Assembly: GCA_029582165.1 (NCBI GenBank)
Contig: CM055877.1
Coordinates: 6,935,855-6,999,854, forward strand
DNA: 64,000 bases
Reading direction: 5' to 3'
Source of the DNA: Portulaca oleracea
Lineage: Eukaryota > Streptophyta > Magnoliopsida > Caryophyllales > Portulacaceae
The notes under the pieces are model-generated. The model was not told the DNA's origin. It saw only the letters and a list, made by a program, of their open reading frames with translations, and did not search any database. The translations under genes were made by a program, and so were the position numbers. This document shows, in pieces, positions 35,601-46,427 of this stretch; positions within the stretch are counted from its first letter, which is position 1, and every line of letters begins with the position of its first letter.

Positions 35601-36489
35601 AATATATAAAATTTTAAATATATATTATATGTAAGGTGAATAATGTAAAAATAAGTGGCGTGGTAAAGTTGATATAATGTGAATAGTGCAGATAAACTTA
35701 ACATTATCACACAAAAGAACAATTCTGACATTCACTACCCTCTTTAGATACTATGTGACAATTATAGAACTATGTTTGACTAAAGATAATCTAGTTTTCC
35801 CTTCTATAAACTCATCTCTTTGGTTCTTTAAATGTCTGACTTGTGCTGAGTGTCAATTGCCAAAAAAATTGAAAAAAAGACAGGTTTCATAGAACAAAGA
35901 AATACATAAATACTAACAATGCTTGCTTTTATGCATTGGGAAAACTATGATCAAGAATGGTGGCCATAATTCAATATTTTACGGGCGTCACAATACTAAA
36001 TTCTAACTGAATTTTACGTACTTTATAACACCATATATTCAAAAAAATTAGTAATACACAAAAAACAGGTCGTGGCCCAATCCCGTCCACTTGTTCCTTC
36101 GCCCCTGCATTCATGAGATTTGCACATTTTAACCACACAAAATCGTAAAATCTTTCTGCACATATCTTGATAGAAACTAAAATACGCGACGTAAAATCTA
36201 ATCGTGGTTTTTTTTTTTCCTTTCCCTTTAAAATTATGGGTACAGGTTGAGCTTTGTGATAGCCATAATATTGATGGCAACAGGCACAAGCATGAGTAGA
36301 AGGCAAAGATATGGAAGAGGGTGGTTAGATGGGGAATGTTATTTGGTAAAAGATGGCATTTTCACTGCTGCTGCTATTTTGATCCTTCTTTCCTTGGCTT
36401 GCACTTCTGCTTTAGCACTCACAAATTCCTCAAACAAATTGCAAGTTTCAACCACTTCTGATGAAAAGCCTCCCAAAATAATTTATTGA
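32627..36489 (+). CDS. DUF1218 four-TM protein, MODIFYING WALL LIGNIN/VCC-like
   Basis: The protein is 183 aa from three exons: 32627-32734, 32868-33067 and 36246-36489, with GT-AG borders and matching phases. Four hydrophobic segments lie at about residues 9-30, 54-80, 95-116 and 139-162. DUF1218 hallmarks include the N-terminal AFCIVAEFKKSK, RWCDLPGSRAYGFGLSALIC with two cysteines, and GECYLVKDGIFTAAAI. Members (MWL1/2, VCC, DEAL in Arabidopsis) are ER or plasma-membrane proteins that affect lignin content, vein patterning and leaf symmetry. Their biochemical role is unknown. Length is usual for the family. Intron 2 is 3.2 kb and carries a GGCC MITE, a hAT-like MITE and a Stowaway. The start is the only ATG giving TM1, in a suitable context. 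Position next to the NNF1-like gene favours an MWL2-type assignment. Confidence 0.93.
33655..33948. mobile_element. MITE of the GGCC family in MWL-like intron 2
   Basis: 'gtgtccagtgtggtgtggtac' on the left and 'gcaccataccaattgtataaaataacaagg' on the right are degenerate inverted ends. The interior iterates 'taccac(a)'. The open frame here is a composition artefact. Confidence 0.5.
34112..34335. mobile_element. hAT-like MITE in MWL-like intron 2
   Basis: The left end, 'tcatgtttggtaaatag', and the right end, 'atttatcaaacaggg', are inverted. The interior has 'gttagttgttagttg'-like tracts typical of this MITE class. The target duplication is not clear. Confidence 0.5.
34842..35077. mobile_element. 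Stowaway MITE in MWL-like intron 2
   Basis: Starts CTCCCTCCAGTTTTATTTG after TA and ends AATGGAG before TA (35078-35079). The interior ('ctttgaccgttaatatctta', 'gtgaatgacagataaaa') matches the copies at 8942-9177 and 50102-50336. Confidence 0.85.
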
Positions 36490-37359
36490 TTCATTTATTC
36501 TTTCTTTTTTCAGTTTTTTGTTGGGGGATTTTTAATTGGAATATTGGATCGTAAACATACCAATTTTTTGTGGTATTGGATCGTAATATACTAACCTTTA
36601 TAATTAGACATCAATGTACCTGACCTTTATATTTATGTGTTGTTCATGTACTGAAACATGACTATTTTAGGTCAGTTTCGGTACGTCACTAACACCTAAA
36701 TATGAAGGTTAGGTATATTGATGTCTAATTTAAAGGTTGATATATACCAACCCAATACCACTGCAAATTGATATATTACAATCCAATATTTCTTTTTGAT
36801 TTATTTTATTAAAAAAGGGGGACAAGAAAGCCACTTGCATTGGTTGCCTATAGTATAATACAAGGCATATTGGTATCATGACCTCACTTATTTGGAATTC
36901 TTGGAAGAACATACTTTGGAGGATAAGCAAAGCTAATCCTCCAACTCTTCTTAATTATTATACCTGCCCCCTCCTACTAATTATTCCATGAGGGAGAGGG
37001 AAAGAAAATGTGAATGATTGTTGTTTTTGGAAGTTCTACATGTGTATGTATAGGAGAAAAATAATGTAATGTATAAACAACAATTCTTGTACGAGAAGGT
37101 TTTATAACAAGTTGAAGTTATTGAAAGATTTTTCTTATAGATTATTAATTATTTTTCTTTTTGATTATTGAAAGATTTTTCTTATAGATTATTATTTTTC
37201 TTTTTGATTTGTACCGGACCACCGGTAGTTGTCAAGTGTGAGACGGTTTTACAATAACTTACCGTAAGACTGAAAGATGAATCAGCAATAAGAAAAAGTG
37301 GGGTGGATTTGCTCAAGGAGATTACACTCCTAAATAAAGTGCATTCATTTTGAATTGTT
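36490..37359. other. 3' region of the MWL-like gene and spacer
   Basis: No coding sequence. A stretch at about 36530-36790 is an inverted-repeat region ('atattggatcgtaa...ataccaatt' against 'aacccaatacc...atattacaatccaatatt'), MITE-like. A 45-bp tandem duplication ('tattgaaagatttttcttat') lies at about 37117-37210. Candidate poly(A) motifs such as aataatgtaatg (37061) are present. Confidence 0.45.
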
Positions 37360-37609
37360 TGATGTCCTGTTCTTTTTTGCGGTGCGGTGTGGTGTGATGA
37401 AATTGTGGTGGGGTGTGGTGGAATTGTGGTAGGTTATTGGTATGTGGGGTAGGTGAGGAGAGAGAATGTAAAAAGTAGAGGATAAAAGTGAAGAGAAAGA
37501 AGAGTGAGGAGAGAGAAAAGTAATTATTTGTGACAAACTGCGGTAAGTTGTGGCAAACTGCGGTGAGCTGTGGTACCGCAGTTTGCCAACCGCAGAAAAG
37601 AGCAATGCT
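37360..37609. mobile_element. MITE of the GGCC family with 8-bp flanking repeat
   Basis: Left 'ctgttcttttttgcggtgcgg' and right 'ccgcagaaaagagc' are inverted. GAATTGTT occurs exactly on both flanks (37352-37359 and 37610-37617), which would suit a hAT 8-bp target duplication. This conflicts with the TTA duplication at the 31245 copy, so the superfamily is unsettled. Confidence 0.65.
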
Positions 37610-37894
37610 GAATTGTTGGAAATGTTTAGCATGAAACATTCATCACTGATTTTTAGCTTTAGTAAACACTGACCAACATTAGCAAGGAGTTGCTTGTGAT
37701 AAGCTGGAAGAACAAAACTTTTGAAGAAAAATTTCCAATCGACAAAATAAACCCATTTTTAAAACCTTTTCTAAAGGTAACCAGTTGGAAATTAAATAAC
37801 CACCAGTAAACTCTACAAATTAGCTGCAAAGGGTAATTAATCACTAATATGCCTATGATGACCAACTGGACCACTCGACCCCATAATTCATAGA

Positions 37895-38245
37895 CAAAAA
37901 ATTACTTGGAGGTACTTTAACTTTTAATGAAATGTTTTTCAGATACCCCAACTTTTCAAAACTCATTTTGGGGTACCCTTACTTTTTAGGTTAGAAATTA
38001 TTAGGTGTTTTTTCGGTCATCAATTTGGTTAAGTGATCGAAATACCCTTGTTCTTCCATTTTTTGAGAAATACCCTTAAAGAAGAAGAATAAGGGTATTT
38101 CGGTCACTTAATAAAATTGATGGCTGGAAAAGCACCAAATAATCACTAACCCAAAAAGTAAAGGTACCTCAAAATTAGTTTTGAAAAGTTGGGGTACTGA
38201 AAAATAATTTCCCCAAATATCGGGGTACCTCCGAGTAATTTTTTG
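37895..38245. mobile_element. Mutator-like MITE, 351 bp, 9-bp target duplication
   Basis: Long inverted ends begin CAAAAAATTACTTGGAGGTAC on the left and, inverted, CAAAAAATTACTCGGAGGTAC on the right, with inverted similarity over most of the length. ATTCATAGA is duplicated exactly at 37886-37894 and 38246-38254. It has no coding capacity. A sister copy lies at 56835-57193. It sits between the convergent MWL-like and TIM21 genes. Confidence 0.93.
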
Positions 38246-38780
38246 ATTCATAGAGAAAAGTTTTTACTTTCATCAAAATTTAAACCTTAACTAGCACAAG
38301 CACGAGTGAATCAATTCTTACCTAAAAATAAAAAATTGATTACCGTTGTTTGGAAACCAAAAACAAAACCACAACCATGACTGAACCTAATCAAGTAAAT
38401 TTGGAGATCCAAGCCTTCAAAATCACAAGGTTTGGAAAACATGTCCATTTTCTCCATCCATCTCAATTTGCCACAAAACTTGCAACAACATCTCAACTTT
38501 TCCCATTTTCCAAATGATACATGGCTGATCTAAGTAAGAATTGTCAAATTCTGCAGTTCTCTAAATCACTCTGCACTACTATCGGCTTTTACAAAATATG
38601 GGGGCCGATAACTTTATGAAGCCAAAAGGGGAAGGGGGAGACTGAATTGTACTCTAAACTTTGAACCGGAAGGGGGACCTTGATGATTTTTTTTTTTTTT
38701 TGGGTGGGAATTTCTGCATTTCTCGTTTTAACTCTGCTGTGCACGAAAAACACCAGAAAAAAAGTGTGAAGACGGTGTTT

Positions 38781-41700
38781 TTAAGCTGGAAGAAACGACT
38801 CCAAGATCAACTGTTTCGGAGCAGGCTGAAGAATGTCGACGATCAAATACATGTACTTCCACTGGTTGTCTTCTTTGTCCTTGAACATTTCACAATAGAC
38901 TTTCCCACCTCCATGGGGCCCGCGGATATAAAAGTTTACCTATATAGAACATTTGACCATTGCTTTACATCAATCATTGGTAGATTTCAAGATAGCAATT
39001 GACTGAATCAGAAAAACTGTATGGAAAGTTGGAAACCCAAGCAAACCAATGCACTCAACCTTACTTTTGTAAGTGTGTGGAGGGAGGGATAGATATAAAT
39101 GCCACTCCAACAGTCCTACACTTGAGTCATGCGATAGAAAGTTTCATTTACGTCTCAATCAATACGAGGATCTCAATTCTAAAAGTGACAGTTTGAGATA
39201 GCGCTGTCAAAGAACTGTTGGACCCCGTCCAGAATGACCCGGAAAATCCGAGTTCGGTCAAAAACTTCTCTTTTGAATTTTGATTGATCTTGACTTGGGT
39301 TTTTTCCCCCCGAGTACAGACCCAATATTTTTCTCTATTTCTGTTGTCCGGCCTGATTTTGACCTTAAAAGCCAGAAAATCTAGGTATTAGACACCAATT
39401 TTTCGTCCGCTGCCATCTCATCCAGACCCGAACTCAGATATCTGACAGCCCTAGTTGCCGTGGAACAGATAGCTATCAATTTAGACTTTTCTTTTGAAAT
39501 AAGTTGACTGTATGCACCTCCAAAATGAAAGACACTGCTAGCTTGTGGGTGACTCCAGGGAAGAGGTAAGGCTATCACGGTCTAATATCTTAAAGTGGCC
39601 TCTATTATCTCCAATGACCCTACTGTGCACTATTCTTGCAGCTGAAAACAGTATCTACGGTCCCCAAGCCCAACACTTGTGGCATAGGATGGGGAAACAG
39701 AATCACGGAGGGCTTCAATATCTCCTACTATGTGTTTCTCCTTTTTCTCAAGTCAGTTTCCCTTTGGAGTCTTTGTACCAGGGCAGATCAGGGTCTCGTA
39801 ATCTTAGTAATGCGTCCCTTCTCCTATGTGAAAGTCTATTTCTACAAGCCACATGACACGAAGATTTAGAGCTGGCAAAATTTTGGTTGACCCAAATACC
39901 CAAATTTGTCCTACCCGAAAATACCTGGTACAGTGAGATTTTCCATCCGAGTTTTAAAGTTGACCGATTTAACTGAATGTTCAGACAATATTTTGCTTTT
40001 TCCTATTGTCTGAACTCAATTCTGAGCAGAATTTAGGTTTGTTTGAAAATCTGGTCTGACCAGGAAAAAAGACCAGGTAACGGACACCAATCTCTCAATC
40101 TATCGTCTGAGTTTTGACATCCGCTGATTTGACCGACCGAATTTAATCCAAACCGGAACTTTTGCCAGCTATACGGGGATTGTATGGTAAACCAAACAAA
40201 CAAGTGACTGACAACGTCAGCAAAGGACCCATAAAACAGACCAAAGAAAACTACCTCAATATGCTCCACACCATCTTCATCTGTCCACACTCTGTGCGGA
40301 ATCCTCTGGCGAGCAGCACGGTTTCTACTCTCCTGGCCATATCCTTTGATAGGCGATCCAATCCTCACCCTGACCTAAAAGAAACCCATTAAACATATTT
40401 CAGCATCACTCGAGAAATTAAGAGCACCCTTCAAAAGCCAACGTTCAAATCCCAATTGATACAAGTAATCAAAATTAGATTAAGACAGTTGAAAATTAAA
40501 TATAAGGATGATTAGCTGGTTATGCCACATGTAGAGATTAGATGCTTACTTCACCGTCATTCTGGATCCTGTCCAATGCCTTGCTGAAGATTTTATACCT
40601 GCGGAACATTGTAGATTTGTCAACATCGACAGTAATGAACCAACCTAAGTAAGCATTCACCAGGAGGTAGAAGTAATAAATATTTACTCTTTCGGCTCAA
40701 ATATGAGCTCCTTAAAAACAGCATAAGCTGCAGCCCCAGCTACTCCAAGGCCTGCGAGAATTACAACACTGTAAGATGCACCCTCTGTAAATGTGACGGG
40801 TTTCTCCGGGATATGGTATGTAGGGGAATCAAAGGGATCCTCCACTGTAGATATCTCTTTCTTTCCCTGTTAAGGACAACACGATGAAAAGTTGAAAACA
40901 ATGAGATAGGGATTCAAGTTGTTGACAAGTTGAAGCCTATGCTCAAGGTGGCCACATCGAATCACTTAAAAAAAAAGATAAATAAGAAAGAGAGACGCTT
41001 CAAGAAATTGGCAATACACTCATAAAACAAAGGCCACTGTCTACGCTGAATCCCCACAAAGGAAGATACCTAGAAACAACCACCAAATTACAGAGATCTT
41101 AAAACATCGTGCATTTATGCTCTAGTTGACAATGAAAGAAAGCAAACCTAAAGTTGCTCGATGTGCATCAGAGCTAAAAGTCAATTCTGGAACTTATTCT
41201 GCTCTTTTTTGCAACCTAATTAATTACCATCTTTCCCGTACTTTTAATTCAGATTCTGAGCTGAACTGCTTCTCAATTCAAATTCGAGCACCCACAACAA
41301 CGTTGAAACGCAGTTGCTAGGCTCACAAATCACAAACAAACCAAACTTGATACTCAACACTCCTGCTTAAGCAGTGACATAGGGTTTAGACTCAGCTTAC
41401 ATCCAAGGAGTGCGGGTGAAAGTGTTCAGTATACAGTGTTCAAGTGTTCATTACCCATATAACACAATTCACTAATGGCTATCTGATTTCATTCACAGAC
41501 AGTTCCGACTTCTAACCACTTTTTTCCTGTATTGTAGTCTTTGTAGACAAAACAATGCTTAAATATACTGACACTTAATAACTCCACGTCTCCACTTGGT
41601 CACTAGCTTCTTTCTTCTATTGAACTTGAGAAAAGCAACCAAAAAGCAAAAATGCACAGGTATGGGCAACAACAGCTGAAATCCAACATGAAAGAATCAT

Positions 41701-44667
41701 TTATACTAAATAGCAATTAAATACCTGGGACTGATTCTTCCCAGATGGCTCTGATGCAGCACTAGATGACAAAGGTCTGTAAAAGTGACGAGCCCCTTGA
41801 ATAATCCCTTGCTTTTGATTCAGCTGGTTGGAAATTCTAGAGCTGAGTGAAGCAATTGAACACGCCTGACCTAACATCAGAGTTCAGAGTATATGATCAG
41901 GCAGAACATTGTAATGAATCAACTCATTCTGATACTTTGAGCAGAACTCGTATATAAGTCAGCGATTTACATGGCTAACAATGCTTATACACAGTCTATG
42001 CGTCGAACAGCATCACAACAGCAACAGCAACACTACAACTGCTGATCACACTGAATAGTCTAGGATGTGCAATGATCCAGATGCATGCAGCATCAATCCA
42101 ATAACAACAACAAAGCAACAACATTCCCAGTGTAGGCCCCACTTAGGTGAGCTCTCTAGATGTAGGCAACCTTACCATGGAAAAGATTACTGAGTCTACG
42201 AAGAGACCAAAGAAGTTTATGCAGGTTCACAAGTTCATTCACAACTATAACAATTATACAATACGGTATGAAGCAAACTAATGTGTGGCTGAAGAACTAT
42301 GCATGTAACTTGCAACAATAAATAGTTCCATCATTGAAAAATATAGTTTAGCTGCTTCACATTCTATAGAACAGAACACTACCATACTATAACCACCAAG
42401 CAAGATTGTCCACCAATTACAAGACCTCCATGTCTAATTGTCTACAGGCCAACCCTAGCAGTGTACTTAAAAGTTAATAGCAATGACAGCTAAGCCCTAG
42501 TTGTCACAGAAATTAATCCACACACTAATACTAGCATTCAAACAAGTACACAGAAAAAAAAAAATTAAGAAGAAACAAAGGGATATAAATAATGAGTTAC
42601 AGAAAACAACTAACCATTTTCTCCAACTAAACCCTGCACAGTGGACAAGAAAACAATGAATTCACATCAGTACACGGAAAACCAAATTCAGCATCTTTCT
42701 CATTAATCAATTTGATGGAAAAGGAAAGAATCGTAATTCCTTAACCTCACCAAACCTTCTTGCACCAGAAACTAGTTGTCTTGTCTGACCTTGTAGCTCA
42801 CTTATCTGCAATTGATAGAATCGACTAGCCAATGTCAATAGACAGAATGGTTACACAATTGAACTCCAAATAATAATACGCAAGAGTATCACCCAAAAGA
42901 AATCTAAAATGTGATGATAACTTGACAAACTCAGTTTATGACTGTATGAAAGCATACAACTCACTCAGCTGAATGCTTCCAACAAAAGATCGAGCTGCAC
43001 AGAAAACCTCTAAAAGCTTATAGAAAACATATTCTGTCGCTAAGTGACACTTCAGAAATTGCAGAACAGCTATCAAATACCCTTCAAGTTACACACACTT
43101 TTAAGAATGAAAAAAGGTATGTCATATTAGTTTAACAAATACCCTTCAAATAATGTATTCATTTAACAAATACAGTTTTTCACCTCATGATACAGAGCAT
43201 ATTCTACTGATCAATTTTCTGGGTACACTTCTCTCTCAACGAAATTTCACGCTTGCCATCTTCCACTAGATGGCATGTCATGTCTTGAATCAACAACTAA
43301 CTTCCCACATCTTTAAGTAATAAGTGTTTTTCCAAATCCTAAAAGGTCTAGATTGGGTCACAAATTTTCATTTCTCCAATAAAGGCATGGCTCCAAAATA
43401 CTCAAACCCACAGTGTGCCAAGAATTAACGAAGTACAATCATTATATTCATATGAGATTGTTCATTCAAACCCACAATGTGCCAAGAATTAACGAAGTAT
43501 CAGACAGAGGATGCTGCCCAAATTGTGAGCACTAACTATAAGAGATTGTTCATTCAACTTATAATAAGTTATAGCTACTGAGTGCTGATTGGAGTTGAAG
43601 ATAATCACGATATTAAATTGAAAACACGGCTGAGTGTTGAATTTGTTGATAACTACTTATGATAAGTTGAAAACAAGAAGTCCTGTAATGAATTACACTC
43701 AAACTTCAAGTTTTGCAATTCATCAGGAAATGAAATCAAAACTAACAAAACCTTCACTCATTCATTACATTTTCACCATAGGCATGTTCCTAAATCAACC
43801 ACAAGTCTACATCTCAAGCCTTCACCATCTGCTGGTTAAATGGGAAATTTCCCTTTGGCAACTCATCAAATTATTATTCTTCGATAAATACTGCTTAATT
43901 TCACCAATACTGTATATTTCCACCTTCGTAACTCTTTTTTCGTTTGCATCGCCCCATCACCTTCCTAAGCCCAAGGGAACAATACTTTTGATCCATCATT
44001 CATTTATCCTTACATAACTTTAAGTGCACATCACCTACAATAAAACCAGCAAAACAAAACATCGATGGCAATCGGCATCACCCATCAAGCTACAAATCAA
44101 GAGTTCGATCCGGGCTTGATCACATTAGGATCGAGCAAACAAGCGGCCACATAAAAGCATCAATAATCACTCTCCATCCCGAATTAAATGCCTCACTATC
44201 CTTCTCAAGTTATCAAAGTACTATAACTTACCACCTTCATACTGCAATCACAATGTAGTCCTTATTTCTTACCCTTAATTTCATCCAATATCAATAAGTT
44301 TTTCAGAACCAAATCCATTCAAAACTAATATTACAATCTTCAGCAGAAACTGCTACCCAATCATCGGTAAGCCAAAAGATTCAATCTAAACTATCCGAAC
44401 TAAACAAAGCAGCTAAATAATGGTGATCCAGCAAACCTAGCTCCTAAAAATCATCAAAGCAAAAACCTAAAATCTCTACACTACTTCAGGGAGGACAATT
44501 ACACTCCCAGAAAAACCCTTTAGAAAGAGAAATCGATACAAACCAAAAGGAGCATGAAATGAAGATGATTAGTAGAATACCTGAGGAAAATTGGCCGAAA
44601 TTCCTAGGGTTTTTTGTCGAGAATCAGAGCACAATCCAAGCACCGTCGCAAGTCTCCGCCTCAACAT
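38781..44667 (-). CDS. TIM21: TIM21, TIM23-complex subunit (mitochondrial import)
   Basis: The protein is 272 aa from eight exons with consistent GT-AG borders and phases: 44667-44581, 42805-42746, 42633-42615, 41870-41725, 40866-40688, 40598-40550, 40374-40255 and 38939-38781. The basic N-terminus ([12 protein letters not shown]) is a mitochondrial presequence. One TM helix lies at about 137-155 ([19 protein letters not shown]). It is followed by the intermembrane-space Tim21 domain with [20 protein letters not shown] (about 184-203), [20 protein letters not shown] and YLIVDI. Tim21 binds the TOM complex and couples TIM23 to respiratory-chain supercomplexes for sorting into the inner membrane. 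Arabidopsis SD3 (At4g00026) is the homologue I recall, affecting cell number and seedling growth. Exon 3 is only 19 nt. The Met chosen starts the presequence; an upstream in-frame Met at 44874 lies in promoter-like sequence. Confidence 0.95.
39195..40190. repeat. Dispersed 'GTCGGACAATTCGGAC'-type repeats in TIM21 intron 7
   Basis: Two degenerate copies, about 39195-39450 and 39868-40175. They hold phrases such as 'gagctggcaaaattttggttgaccc', 'acccgaaaatacc' and 'aacttttgccagctat'. The second has visible inverted 'ctggcaaaa'/'ttttgccag' ends. They enlarge the last intron to 1.3 kb. Confidence 0.55.
42615..42633 (-). other. 19-nt microexon of TIM21
   Basis: The exon encodes only G-L-V-G-E-N plus the first base of the next Gly codon. 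It is flanked by tgcag on the 5' side and gttagt on the 3' side (sense). Without it, the reading frame between exons 2 and 4 would not be maintained (exon 2 ends in phase 0, exon 4 begins with two bases of a split codon). Confidence 0.85.
43402..43550. repeat. 33-bp direct repeat in TIM21 intron 1
   Basis: A segment ending 'gtgccaagaattaacgaagta' occurs at 43403-43435 and again at 43467-43499 with one change. 'agattgttcattcaa' also occurs on both sides of the second copy (near 43455 and 43542). Confidence 0.8.
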
Positions 44668-44805
44668 CTCTAATAACAGTTTCTCTCTCTTATTTCTCTC
44701 TCTAGAGCAGAAAGTGGACTTCAATGGAGGTGATTGAACTCCCTTTCTTGGTGGTGGGGATTCCGATTCAGAATTGAAAATCTGGTGAATTGATTGTTGA
44801 TTTTC

Positions 44806-44923
44806 AGGGTTTAGGGATTTAGGGCTTTTGATTTTGTTTGGCCCAAAAGTTTCACTATGGTTATATTTATGCAATTGGTCCGACTAGGTTTTTGTTCAAA
44901 TTGGGTTATCGTATGATTGGGCT
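44806..44923 (-). promoter_or_regulatory. TIM21 promoter: telo-box-like and site II motifs
   Basis: On the minus strand, two site II elements, TGGGCT (plus-strand coordinates 44918-44923) and TGGGCC (44845-44840), lie upstream of a run of CCCTAAA-type telo-box units (44825-44806). Site II plus telo-box is the usual arrangement in plant nuclear genes for ribosomal, mitochondrial and import proteins, where TCP factors act on site II. A GA-rich leader (about 44680-44710) follows before the ATG. Confidence 0.6.
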
Positions 44924-45139
44924 AATATGTCGTTGCTCCCTTTTAGTTCAACTTTATTAGAATTTGTGATTTTTCTTTGTAATTTTTAACGTTAAACTAT
45001 AAGGGCAACTTATTTATTTGTTATTTCTCTAATTTAAGTTAAAATAGTTACAATAATCTATTGTTACTAAAAGATAATCATATTTTATTATGTATATTGT
45101 ACAAAAAGTAGTATTTAGAGACCATTTTTTTTAAAGGAA

Positions 45140-45300
45140 AAGCGGAAAAAGATCACAATCATAATCCGTTGGGTTGACCCGAAACCAAAATACACCGCCC
45201 GTATTTTTCCGAACCCGAAATACACCCGACCCGTATCTACCTCGAACCCGATATACGACCGACTCGAAACCGCCCGCCCGACCGAATTAACAGGTCTAGA
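45140..45300. repeat. 'CCCGAACCCGA' dispersed repeat
   Basis: Iterated 'cccgaaac', 'cccgacccg' and 'aacccgata' phrases. The same low-complexity class is seen at 46898-46990 and 63790-63960. Confidence 0.55.
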
Positions 45301-45451
45301 TGGTTGTTTGAGAGCATTTTCTAGAGAGATAAACTATAGAAGTTAGAGAGTGAAATTGTGAGGGTTAAGGGGCGATATTGGAAATTATTATAAAAAAGTG
45401 GGCAACAATAGTAAAAGGGGGGCGACGAATAGTAAAAGGGATATTGTGATA

Positions 45452-45706
45452 CTCCCTCCATTATATATTGATTGTCATAACTTTGATTTTCACGAACTCC
45501 AATATCACTTTTTGATTGATAATTTCTTATATAATACGTTATTAGAAATTACAATTATATTTCTATGATAGTATTTTTCATTACAAATTTAATGGTGGTA
45601 ATTTTAATTAGCAACTCATTGTATATGTTGAGAAATTTATGGTCAAGATTTTTGAAAATTAACTGCACAATTTTCAAAAATGACAATTAATATGAAACGT
45701 AAAAAG
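45452..45706. mobile_element. Stowaway-like MITE
   Basis: Starts CTCCCTCCATTATATATTG after TA. The right end ('caattaatatgaaacgtaaaaag') is degenerate. The interior is shared with the elements at 8777-9260 and 50945-51199 ('aatttttcatt.caaatttaatggt', 'caactcattgtatatgttgag'). Confidence 0.65.
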
Positions 45707-45849
45707 TATAATGATAATAAGGAAAACCTCCCCACACAAAAACAAATACATCTTCAAAAGAACAACAACTAGCAAAGTGCATGCCAAAAAAATTAAACTG
45801 TCACCAACTGTTGACTTGTCCACTTATGCAAATGACTTGCCTGGTATGG

Positions 45850-46160
45850 ACTTGTATAAAATGATCTTGTTACTTATGGTGCGTTTGGTTGTTTCTCGAG
45901 AAAGACTTTCCCTAGCCCTATCTTGGGAAACTTTTTACTGAGTTTGTGAGGGAAATAATGGGTCCCACATCAAAATTTTCCCTGGAAAGTTTCTCAACCA
46001 AAGATGGGAAACTTTTTCAACTGAGAAGCACAAAGATATGTTTTGCCTTGTTTTCTTGGTATGTGTCATTGGGGTACCAAAGAGGTGTTAGCCAAGTTGC
46101 TACTACCCCCATCTTCGAAGCTCTCACCGACGTTCAATGCTTGTCATGGACAACTTGGTA
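45850..46160. other. MITE-like sequence upstream of the FtsHi remnant
   Basis: 'ggtgcgtttggttgtttctcgagaaa' with 'ggaaactttttactgag' and the inverted 'tcaactgagaag' suggest MITE debris. The open frames crossing it (45711-45941, 45946-46161) match no family I know. Confidence 0.35.
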
Positions 46161-46427
46161 AGTATTCATTTTCTGGTGAATCAATCCAAGACAAAACCAT
46201 TCAATAAAACACATTCATATACTCATCCTCTCCCTCAATTACTTAAAATATTTAATTCCTTCCATAATCAATTGTATATATTTATATCCTAACCCACCAC
46301 AAAAATAACAACCCAATAAAATTATAACCATGTTAGGGTTCATTCTTCAACTCTACACAGTTTCACCAGTTTTCATGTTATGCCTCCATTTTATTGTACA
46401 TCTTTTTTTCTGTATGTTCTGACAGAT

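Noticed and set aside
36247..36489. Independent 80-aa protein gene
   Set aside because: It is the last exon of the DUF1218 gene, joined in phase to 33067.
37322..37639. 105-codon His/Pro/Thr-rich ORF (minus)
   Set aside because: It is the 'accacaa' interior of a MITE read in frame; similar ORFs occur in the sister MITEs.
43634..44017. 127-codon ORF on the plus strand
   Set aside because: It lies antisense in TIM21 intron 1, has no domain and lacks promoter or splice support.
44668..44874. TIM21 starting at the upstream Met (44874)
   Set aside because: That would place the protein start within site II/telo-box promoter sequence and destroy the presequence-like N-terminus.
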